A stretch of DNA of 26,292 nucleotides from NCBI GenBank assembly GCA_041497995.1, contig JBGQHM010000050.1:1-26292 (forward strand). The letters are read 5' to 3'. Below are positions 1 through 6,196 of this stretch, piece by piece; position 1 is the first letter of the stretch, and each line of letters starts with the position of its first letter. Source of the DNA: DATKMS01 sp041497995 (lineage in GTDB: Bacteria; Desulfobacterota; Binatia; HRBIN30). The notes under the pieces are model-generated. The model was not told the DNA's origin and ran no database searches. It saw only the letters and a program-made list of their open reading frames with translations. The translations under genes were made by a program, and so were the position numbers.

Positions 1-624
1 CATGTGGAGACGTATTCCCGTCTGCTGCATGAGAAGTTCGACCTTGCCTACCCGATCTCGCCGCCGCTGAAGCGGCTGCTGAACGACGTCCTCAGCGACT
101 CACGCTGGGACATGACCTATCTGGGTATGCAGGTGCTGATCGAGGGACTGGCGTTGGCGGCCTTTGCAGACATTCGCGACAACGCGCAGAACTCGTTGGC
201 CGCGGCGGTCAACGCATACGTCATGCAAGACGAGGCGCGCCACGTCGCCTTCGGGCGGCTGGCACTGCGCGACTACTATCCGCAGCTCACGCAGGCGGAG
301 CGTGACGAACGCGAAGAGTTTGCGGCCGAAGCCTGCTACCTGATGCGCGACCGGTTCCTCGCCGAAGAGGTGTGGGAGACGCTCGGCCTGCCGCTCAAGG
401 AGTGCGTGCAGTACGTCGAGCAATCGGAAGGCATGCGCGAGTTCCGCTCGCGTCTGTTCAACCGCATCGTCCCGACGGTGAAGAACATCGGCCTGTGGGG
501 CCCGAAGATTCGCCACGCCTATTCCCAAATGGGCATCATCGGCTTCGCCGACGTCGACACGGTGGCGATGGAACGGGCGGACGAGCAGATCGCCGCCGAC
601 TTCGACGCGAAGCGGGCGGGGTGA
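1..624 (+). CDS. Ferritin-like diiron protein, C-terminal part (5' truncated by window edge)
   Basis: The reading frame is open from the first base, so the gene begins outside the window; a GTG at position 4 is probably an internal Val. What remains is a helical protein with diiron-carboxylate signatures: a helix containing Glu in IEGLALAAF (about residue 47 counted from position 4), then the ExxH iron-ligand motif in QDEARHVAFG (E77 and H80). A full four-helix diiron site needs a further Glu and ExxH pair, which would be encoded upstream. The family includes AurF-like N-oxygenases and R2-like oxidases, so an O2-dependent oxygenase or oxidase is likely but the substrate is unknown. The gene converges on the P450 gene and so is not in its operon; the 73-base gap holds no convincing terminator. 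Sure of the ferritin-like fold, unsure of the subfamily. Confidence 0.8.
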   Translation, partial: HVETYSRLLHEKFDLAYPISPPLKRLLNDVLSDSRWDMTYLGMQVLIEGLALAAFADIRDNAQNSLAAAVNAYVMQDEARHVAFGRLALRDYYPQLTQAERDEREEFAAEACYLMRDRFLAEEVWETLGLPLKECVQYVEQSEGMREFRSRLFNRIVPTVKNIGLWGPKIRHAYSQMGIIGFADVDTVAMERADEQIAADFDAKRAG

Positions 625-697
625 TCGAGTTACGGACACGCGGGTACACAGGCCCGGGCCACATCATTGAGCTATCTGGAGGACGCTTCCAGCTGTC

Positions 698-1921
698 TCA
701 CGCCTCGACCGCGCCCGGCCGGAAGCGGATCCGCATCTCTTTTACACCATTGATGAACGTTGAGCGTAAACGCCGCGGGGCGGCGGCCAGCTCGATGTCG
801 TCGATACGGGTCACGATGCCGCGAAAGATCTCGTTCAGCTCCAGACGCGCCAGGTTCGCGCCGAGGCAGAAGTGCTCGCCGATGCCGAAGGCGAGATGAT
901 CGTTCGGATGCCGGCGGATGTCGAAGCGGTCTGGATGCGGGAACACGTCTTCGTCGCGGTTGGCGGACGGGTACCACACGGTGAGCTTGTCGTCGGGTTT
1001 GAGCGGCTGGCCGCGCAGCATCGTCTCTACGGTCACCGTCCGGCGGAAGTTGTGCACCGCCGGCGCGTAACGCAGGATCTCTTCGACCGCTGAAGGCAGC
1101 AGCGAATGGTCATCGCGTAGCTCGCGGAGCTGATCGGGATGCTCGATGAGCGCCAGCATGCCGTTGGTAGTGACGGTGCGCGTGGTCTCGTTGCCGGCGA
1201 TCACCAACAGCAGGAAGAAGAAATTGAAATCCGTGTCACTCAGCCGTTGGCCGTCGAGCTCGGCGTTGATGAGTGCGGTGGCGAGATCATCGCTGGGATG
1301 TGTGCGGGCCTTTTCGAGTAATTTGCTGGCGTACATGAACATCTCGGCCGCCGCGGCTTGGCCGTCGGTCATCAGATTACCGTCGGGCTGCAGATCCGGA
1401 TCATCGAAACCGACCATCCGGTTGCCGATCTCGTACACACTACGCCGATCCTCTTGCGGCACACCCATCATTTCGCAGATTACTTCGAGTGGCAGTAGCG
1501 CGGCGATGTCTTCGACGAAGTCGCATTCGCCGCGTTCGATCACGCCGTTGATGATCCGCTTGACCATCTCGCGGACGCGCCCGTGCAGGTTGTTGATCAT
1601 GCGCGCGGAGAACGCCTTGTTGACTAGGCCGCGGTACTGGCGGTGGCGCGGCGGATCCATGTTCAGCATGATCGATCGCATGAACGGCATGTCCTGCGCG
1701 GGTGGGTCACGCATCAGCGCCCCTTGGCGCTCGGAGGAGAACACAGATGGGTTCTTGGAGACCTCACGCAGGTCGGCGTACTTGGTGATGACCCAGAAGC
1801 CACCGCTGGGTTCCGGGTGCCAGAAGACAGGCGCCTCGTGGCGCAGGAGTTTGAACATCTCGTGCGGCGTGCCGCGTTGGAAGAGGTCGGGGTCGGTCAG
1901 GTTGACGTCGCTGAGCTGCAT
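698..1921 (-). CDS. Cytochrome P450 (bacterial class I, CYP125/142-like)
   Basis: A soluble 407-residue bacterial P450, a heme-thiolate monooxygenase that takes electrons from a ferredoxin. All landmarks are present: NMDPPRHRQYR near residue 88, the I-helix oxygen-activating motif AGNETTR (242-248), the K-helix ExxR (E281-R284), and the heme loop FGIGEHFCLG with Cys352 as thiolate ligand. The AGNETTR and NMDPPRHR wording resembles families that oxidise steroid or branched-chain lipids (CYP124/125/142), but this does not fix the substrate. The ATG at 1921 has a GGAGA ribosome site 7 bases upstream. A TetR-type palindrome lies 37-54 bases before the start. A ferredoxin-domain gene is divergent from it, but that protein is membrane-fused and 2[4Fe-4S], so it is not an obvious redox partner. 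Confidence 0.95.
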   Translation of the reverse strand: MQLSDVNLTDPDLFQRGTPHEMFKLLRHEAPVFWHPEPSGGFWVITKYADLREVSKNPSVFSSERQGALMRDPPAQDMPFMRSIMLNMDPPRHRQYRGLVNKAFSARMINNLHGRVREMVKRIINGVIERGECDFVEDIAALLPLEVICEMMGVPQEDRRSVYEIGNRMVGFDDPDLQPDGNLMTDGQAAAAEMFMYASKLLEKARTHPSDDLATALINAELDGQRLSDTDFNFFFLLLVIAGNETTRTVTTNGMLALIEHPDQLRELRDDHSLLPSAVEEILRYAPAVHNFRRTVTVETMLRGQPLKPDDKLTVWYPSANRDEDVFPHPDRFDIRRHPNDHLAFGIGEHFCLGANLARLELNEIFRGIVTRIDDIELAAAPRRLRSTFINGVKEMRIRFRPGAVEA

Positions 1922-1957
1922 GCCGGTTTCTCCATGTCCGCCGATGTGGGGGGTGTC

Positions 1958-1975
1958 TGAACAAACGTTCGTTCA
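1958..1975. promoter_or_regulatory. TetR-type operator palindrome upstream of the P450 gene
   Basis: TGAACAAACGTTCGTTCA is an 18-base inverted repeat with a single mismatched base pair. Its length, TGAAC/GTTCA arms and central ACGT resemble operators of TetR-family repressors of lipid catabolism. It sits 37-54 bases upstream of the P450 start codon. On the minus strand a TTGACG box (1998-2003) lies upstream, which would put the palindrome over the transcription start, but no good -10 box is visible. No TetR-type regulator gene is in the window. That it is an operator is inferred from symmetry and position. Confidence 0.5.
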
Positions 1976-1984
1976 TCTATCAAT

Positions 1985-2003
1985 TTGACTGGCATACCGT
2001 CAA
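1985..2003. promoter_or_regulatory. TTGAC-N9-GTCAA inverted repeat between divergent genes
   Basis: The arms TTGAC and GTCAA are separated by nine bases, close to the TetR-type palindrome. Each arm reads as a -35-like TTGAC on one strand, so the element could serve outward promoters or be a second protein-binding site. No good -10 box accompanies either arm, so the function is open. Confidence 0.25.
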
Positions 2004-2080
2004 CAAGAAAGGTGAGCCGGCGCCATCCGGCGGCGTCAGTCGATCAAATCCGACGGTCGGGCAGGGGGTTGCTCCCTTTG

Positions 2081-2109
2081 TTGAAACCGGATGGCCAACA
2101 CGATACATG
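2081..2109 (+). promoter_or_regulatory. Candidate promoter for the ferredoxin-fusion operon
   Basis: TTGAAA (5 of 6 to the sigma-70 -35 box), a 17-base spacer and TACATG (3 of 6 to the -10 box) lie 41 bases before the ATG at 2151. It is the best-spaced pair I found on this strand in the divergent gap, but the -10 match is weak. Confidence 0.3.
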
Positions 2110-2150
2110 TTCCACCCGAGATTCAGCACCTGCGCGGGAGATGAGCATCG

Positions 2151-3551
2151 ATGGCAACGGTAATTACCTCGGAATGCATCAATTGCGGGGCCTGTGAGCC
2201 CGAGTGCCCGAACACGGCGATCTACCAGGGCGGCGTGGAGTGGGAGCTGAACGGCACCATGCACCCCGCGGTCGCACAAGACATCTTTTACATCGTTCCC
2301 GAGAAGTGCACGGAATGCGTCGGGTTTCACGACCATGAGGCCTGCGCGGCGGTGTGCCCGGTCGATTGTTGTGTCCCGGACCCCGCCATCCCGGAGACCG
2401 AAGATGTCTTGATGCTGCGCGCCCGGCAGCTGCATCCCGGCGAAGAGTTCCCCGCGGACTTCCCGTCGCGCTTCAAGAAGGAAGGTGCCCCCGCGACGCC
2501 TGCCACAACAGCTGAGGCGACACCGGGGGCGGCGCCAGCCGCAGCAGCGCCTGCGGTCGCTCCGGCCGCCGCGGTTGCTGCGAAGCCGGCCGCTACACCT
2601 GCCGCCGGGTATGGGGGCCGAGTTGAGAAGCCGCTAGCGGCGCCCAAGCCGGCGCCGCCACCGCTAGTTGTGCAGATGAAGGAGAAGACGTTTCCGGGGG
2701 AGTTGCCGGGCACGTTCGAGAATGCGGTTGCCCAACTGGGCTCGATACGCCAGGGTACGTCCACCGCGCTCAAGTGGTTCGCGGCGTTGAGCCAGCCGCT
2801 GCTTGGCGCCCTGCCGTTCTCACAGAAGAAGGCGATCGAAGAGGCCGTAGGTGATCCACGCTTCTTCACCGCCGCCGGCGCCACCGGGGTGAACATCCTG
2901 CACAACATGTTGCTGTATCCGTTGGCTCTCGCTGGCGTGGGCGCGCTCTGGCTGAACCGCTCAGTGTTCAGCAATCAGCTGAACGGCCTCATCGTCCTCG
3001 GCGTGGGGCTGGCCATCCTCGAGATGACGATGCGCTTGCGCGAGGCGGTGTTGCACGCCATGCCGATGGATCAAGTGGTGTACCGGGCTGCGTGGTACGC
3101 GCCGCCGCTGGCCATCCTGTTCGCTCCCTTTACCCGCGCGTTGCATCGCGTGTCGCAGCAGGGGTCGATCGCCATCGATGGTTTTCATGGTGGTGGTTTC
3201 GAAGACAAGCTCGAGCGCGAGCGGCGCTACGGCGAAGTGTACTCGTTGCAGGAGAAAGGGAATGGGTACCTGCTGCGGCTCGAGTTTCCGCGGGCCGTAC
3301 CAAAGTCGGCACTCAAGGAGGAGCTCAGAATTCCCGATGAGATGCCGGGCTACGACTACGACCTGTCGCTGCGCAACGGCTTCTTCGTCGTCAAGGGCCG
3401 GGTCCCGGACCAGAATGTCCGCAAGCTGGCCGCCGTGTCGCCCGCCTTTCCACCCGACTTCACCACCAACGTGGAGCTGCCAGGCCCCGTGAAGACCTTC
3501 AAACACCGGATTAGGGATCGAGTCCTCGAGGTCGTGCTTCTCAAGCGCTGA
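2151..3551 (+). CDS. Alvin/YfhL-type ferredoxin fused to a membrane region and an Hsp20-like domain
   Basis: A 466-residue protein in four parts. Residues 1-85 are a 2[4Fe-4S] ferredoxin: C9-x2-C12-x2-C15-x3-C19-P, then C53-x2-C56-x8-C65-x3-C69-P; the x8 spacing and the CTECVG wording are typical of Alvin/YfhL ferredoxins. Residues 112-172 form a Pro/Ala-rich linker. Residues about 245-331 hold two or three hydrophobic segments (near 250-268, 277-292, 313-327) likely to enter the membrane. Residues about 345-466 look like an alpha-crystallin/Hsp20 or ArsA-HSP20 beta-sandwich: NGFFVVKGRVPD, then FTTNVELPGPV and DRVLEVVLLK. The ATG has GGGAG 10 bases upstream. It heads a run with two ketoacyl synthases (4-base gap to the next). 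The ferredoxin call is firm, the Hsp20 call moderate, and the role unknown; electron transfer at a membrane is plausible. Confidence 0.85.
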   Translation: MATVITSECINCGACEPECPNTAIYQGGVEWELNGTMHPAVAQDIFYIVPEKCTECVGFHDHEACAAVCPVDCCVPDPAIPETEDVLMLRARQLHPGEEFPADFPSRFKKEGAPATPATTAEATPGAAPAAAAPAVAPAAAVAAKPAATPAAGYGGRVEKPLAAPKPAPPPLVVQMKEKTFPGELPGTFENAVAQLGSIRQGTSTALKWFAALSQPLLGALPFSQKKAIEEAVGDPRFFTAAGATGVNILHNMLLYPLALAGVGALWLNRSVFSNQLNGLIVLGVGLAILEMTMRLREAVLHAMPMDQVVYRAAWYAPPLAILFAPFTRALHRVSQQGSIAIDGFHGGGFEDKLERERRYGEVYSLQEKGNGYLLRLEFPRAVPKSALKEELRIPDEMPGYDYDLSLRNGFFVVKGRVPDQNVRKLAAVSPAFPPDFTTNVELPGPVKTFKHRIRDRVLEVVLLKR

Positions 3552-3555
3552 GCGG

Positions 3556-4491
3556 ATGCGCGCTGCTATTCTCGGACTCGGCCACCACTTGCCTCCCTTG
3601 GTGGAGGCGGCCGGAGTACGGCGGCCCATCGCCGTGGATCCGATGGGCCCTTCGACGCTCGCTGTGCCGGCGGCCCAGCGGGCATTGCAACAGGCGGGGT
3701 TGTCGCCGGAGAGCGTCGACTTCATCGTCTTTGCGACGATGACCCCCGACGTGACCTTCCCGGGCGCGGGCTGCTTCTTTCAGGACCAGATGGGATGTGG
3801 AACGGTCGGCGCCCTCGATATCCGTGCGCAGTGCGCCGGCTTCCTCTTTGGTCTGGTCATCGCCGATAGTTTCGTGCAAGCCGGGGTCTACGAGCGCGTG
3901 CTGGTGATTGGAGCGGAGGTGCACTCGTCCGGCCTCGACTACTCGGAGCGTGGGACGGCCGTGTCTGCTTTGTACGGTGACGGCGCTGGCGTTGCTCTAG
4001 TGGGCAAGGGCGACAGCAGGCGCGGCCTGCGTGGCGCGGCTATCCATACCGACGGCCGGCAGTACGAACGCTTCTGGTGCGAGTATCCTGCGAGTCGGCA
4101 GCATCCCGCGCGCATGACGGTTGAGAATTTCCAGGAAGGTCGTCACTTCATCACGATGGATATGGATGCCGTCCGCTGTTTTGGGGAAGAGTCGCTGCCG
4201 GCAGTGATTGGTGAAGCACTGCAGGCTGCGGCAGTATCGGCGGAGCAGGTGGACCGCTTCATCATTGGCCACGTGTTGCTCGACGTCGCTGAGACCGTGG
4301 GGACACGTCTGGGCATTGCCCCGTCGCGTCTCAATGTTCCAGCGGCCCGGTACGGGCATTTGACGGCTGCGGCGCTGCCGACAGCGTTGAGCGAAGAGGT
4401 TGCGGCTGGTACGCTCGGCCCCGGCTCGACGGTGTGCCTTGCCGCCTCGGGTGCCGGCTTCGCTTGGGGCGCGGCCGTGATTACGCTGTAG
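3556..4491 (+). CDS. Divergent FabH-like (KAS III) protein with altered active site
   Basis: A 311-residue thiolase-fold protein of the 3-oxoacyl-ACP synthase III family. The nucleophile Cys93 (IRAQCAGF) and a His239 (IIGHV) line up with the FabH Cys and His, but the third catalytic residue, Asn in YGNT of FabH, is His268 here (RYGHLT). The usual HQAN sequence is replaced by HVLL. The N-terminal DEWI...RTGI segment, which carries FabH CoA-binding Trp and Arg residues, is missing, so the protein is about 20 residues shorter than its neighbour. It starts 4 bases after the ferredoxin-fusion gene and ends 5 bases before the second synthase. It may be the non-catalytic or specialised half of a heterodimer, as PqsB is in PqsBC, or an enzyme with changed chemistry. 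The family is certain; activity is not. Confidence 0.88.
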   Translation: MRAAILGLGHHLPPLVEAAGVRRPIAVDPMGPSTLAVPAAQRALQQAGLSPESVDFIVFATMTPDVTFPGAGCFFQDQMGCGTVGALDIRAQCAGFLFGLVIADSFVQAGVYERVLVIGAEVHSSGLDYSERGTAVSALYGDGAGVALVGKGDSRRGLRGAAIHTDGRQYERFWCEYPASRQHPARMTVENFQEGRHFITMDMDAVRCFGEESLPAVIGEALQAAAVSAEQVDRFIIGHVLLDVAETVGTRLGIAPSRLNVPAARYGHLTAAALPTALSEEVAAGTLGPGSTVCLAASGAGFAWGAAVITL

Positions 4492-4496
4492 GACTG

Positions 4497-5501
4497 ATGG
4501 TGCGCAACTCACGTATCATGGGTGTCGGACATTGCGTGCCGCCGCGTGTGGTCACGAACAACGACCTCGCCGAATACATGGACACGTCCGACGAGTGGAT
4601 TCAGCAACGCACCGGAATTCGCCAGCGCCACTACAGCGAGGGCTGGACCGGAGCCGCCGACATGGGTGCCGAGGCGGCGCGCGAGGCGCTCGAACGCGCC
4701 GGGTTGCGTGCTGAGGATGTGGATTGCATCGTCTTCGCGACGCTGAGCCCCGATGTCGACATGCCCGCCTCGGCGTGTCTGTTGCAGAATATTCTAGGTG
4801 TCGCTGGGGTGCCTGCGTTCGACGTGCGCAACCAGTGCTCCGGATTTCTCTACAGCTTGGCGATTGCGGACAAGTTCGTGAAGACCGGGACCTACGATCA
4901 CGTGTTGGTGGTTGGTGGAGAGGTGCACTCCACAGGTTTGGATCTCAGCACTCGCGGTCGCGAGGTCGCAGTCATCTTCGGCGATGGCGCTGGTGCCGTG
5001 GTTGTCGGTCCAGAGGCGGACAACCGCCGTGGCATACTCTCGACTCACCTGCACGCTGACGGCAAGTTCGCCGAGAAGCTCTGGCTAGAGAGCCCGGCCA
5101 GTCGGTCGCGCCCGCGGCTGACCGAGGAGATGATCGTGGGGTCGGAGGCGCGCATTTTTCCTAAGATGGAAGGCCGCTACGTCTTCCGTCATGCGGTCAC
5201 CCGTTTCCCGGAAGTGATCCGGGAGGCGCTGGAAGCCAACGGGTTGGCGCCGAGTGATCTCTCGTTGCTGATTCCGCATCAGGCCAACCTCCGCATCAGC
5301 CAGATGGTCGCCCTGGGGCTGGAGCTATCCGAGCAACAGGTATTCAACAACATCGATCGCTACGGCAACACGACTGCCGGGTCAATTCCTATCGCTTTGT
5401 ATGAGGCACTGCAGGCGGAGCGCATTCGGGACGGTGGTCTGCTGTGCCTGGCGTCGTTCGGCGCGGGGTTCACGTGGGCGTCGGCGCTGATTCGGTGGTG
5501 A
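4497..5501 (+). CDS. FabH-like 3-oxoacyl-ACP synthase III (intact triad)
   Basis: A 334-residue KAS III enzyme of near-standard length. FabH-type enzymes condense an acyl thioester, classically acetyl-CoA, with malonyl-ACP. The full triad is present: Cys114 (RNQCSGF), His261 (IPHQANLR) and Asn291 (RYGNTTAGS). The N-terminal DTSDEWIQQRTGI region that binds CoA in FabH is intact. ATG 4497 was chosen over the in-frame start at 4434 because it begins just before the conserved MGVGHCVPP strand and follows the previous stop by 5 bases. It shares unusual details with its upstream neighbour (EVHS(S/T)GLD, a PASR...P segment), so the two are paralogues. Pairing with a divergent paralogue and a ferredoxin points to a special lipid or secondary-metabolite role rather than housekeeping fabH, but the latter cannot be excluded. 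Confidence 0.92.
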   Translation: MVRNSRIMGVGHCVPPRVVTNNDLAEYMDTSDEWIQQRTGIRQRHYSEGWTGAADMGAEAAREALERAGLRAEDVDCIVFATLSPDVDMPASACLLQNILGVAGVPAFDVRNQCSGFLYSLAIADKFVKTGTYDHVLVVGGEVHSTGLDLSTRGREVAVIFGDGAGAVVVGPEADNRRGILSTHLHADGKFAEKLWLESPASRSRPRLTEEMIVGSEARIFPKMEGRYVFRHAVTRFPEVIREALEANGLAPSDLSLLIPHQANLRISQMVALGLELSEQQVFNNIDRYGNTTAGSIPIALYEALQAERIRDGGLLCLASFGAGFTWASALIRW

Positions 5502-6013
5502 ACGGCTTCAACGGCGTGTCCCGGTTTGCACTGACATTCCACTCCATGGGCCGCGAGGATCTCGATGCGGTCATGGAGATCGAGCGCGGGTCGTTTCCGC
5601 AACCGTGGAGCCCCGGGCTCTTTCTGCACGAGCTGAGAGTACCGTTTTCGAAGACCATCCTGGCACGCACGCCGAACGGCTCGGGAGAGCTGCTGGGGTA
5701 CATCTGTCGCTGGTTAGTGGGCGATGAGGTGCACATCCTCAACCTCGCCGTGCGGCCCGAGCGACGGAACACTGGTGTGGGCAGGGCGCTGGTGGAGTTG
5801 GTCGTGCAAGAAGCGGAACAGCGCGCTGCCAGCATGATCACGCTCGAGGTGCGGCGCGAGAATGTGGCCGCCATGGCGCTCTACCACGGGTTCGGTTTCA
5901 CCGAGCGCGGCGTGCGGCGCAACTACTATGGCCGCGGCCACGACGCGATCATCATGAGCCGCTCGTGCGGCGTGAAGATACGGTCGGAGCAGAGCCAGAC
6001 CCGTGGCAGCTAA
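5498..6013 (+). CDS. rimI: RimI-type GNAT N-acetyltransferase
   Basis: A GNAT-fold protein of up to 171 residues. RimI acetylates the N-terminal Ala of ribosomal protein S18. Family features in order: DLDAVMEIERGSFPQPWS near the N-terminus, LNLAVRPERRNTGVGRAL (motif A, the acetyl-CoA pyrophosphate loop RxxGxG), then LEVRRENVAAMALYHGFGF and RRNYY. The region before DLDAV has no ATG at a suitable place. GTG 5498 is chosen because it overlaps the stop of the upstream synthase (GTGA), which suggests translational coupling; GTG 5516 is an alternative. The C-terminal tail of about 20 residues after IIMSRS is not conserved-looking. A related GNAT with another substrate is possible, but the PWS and EVRxxNxxA motifs favour RimI. 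Confidence 0.82.
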   Translation: MNGFNGVSRFALTFHSMGREDLDAVMEIERGSFPQPWSPGLFLHELRVPFSKTILARTPNGSGELLGYICRWLVGDEVHILNLAVRPERRNTGVGRALVELVVQEAEQRAASMITLEVRRENVAAMALYHGFGFTERGVRRNYYGRGHDAIIMSRSCGVKIRSEQSQTRGS

Positions 6014-6097
6014 CGGGCTTCCCGCGTGCTCGTGCTGGCGCACGGTCGCACGCCGTCTTCCACGCCTTGACGTTCCACGAACATTGAGTAGAGTGCG

Positions 6098-6126
6098 TTG
6101 ACTCGCTCACAGCCGGCAGGTATACG
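6098..6126 (+). promoter_or_regulatory. Candidate sigma-70 promoter for argS and downstream genes
   Basis: TTGACT (5 of 6), a 17-base spacer and TATACG (4 of 6) lie about 70 bases before argS in a 183-base gap with no gene. A second, overlapping possibility is TTGACG at 6067-6072 with TAGAGT at 6089-6094 (16-base spacer). The gap follows the end of the rimI run, which fits a new transcription unit. No terminator is visible between rimI and this promoter. Confidence 0.45.
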
Positions 6127-6196
6127 CAGGGCACTGTTTCCCGAGAGCAGCCGCTGAGAGCGATGCAAACCACAGGCGACAACTGGCGACCGGAGG

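Noticed and set aside
651..693. Possible bidirectional terminator between the diiron and P450 genes (GGCCCGGGCC and a CTGGA/TCCAG hairpin)
   Set aside because: The stems are short and no T-run follows on either strand.
1146..1988. 280-codon open frame on the plus strand opposite the P450 gene
   Set aside because: It is antisense to a P450 with all family motifs, is Ser/Arg-rich without recognisable domains, and arises from the GC-rich codon pattern.
2500..2670. GC-rich repetitive stretch that might be a DNA repeat
   Set aside because: It encodes the Pro/Ala linker of the ferredoxin fusion; the units are irregular and the frame stays open, so it is protein low complexity rather than a DNA repeat element.
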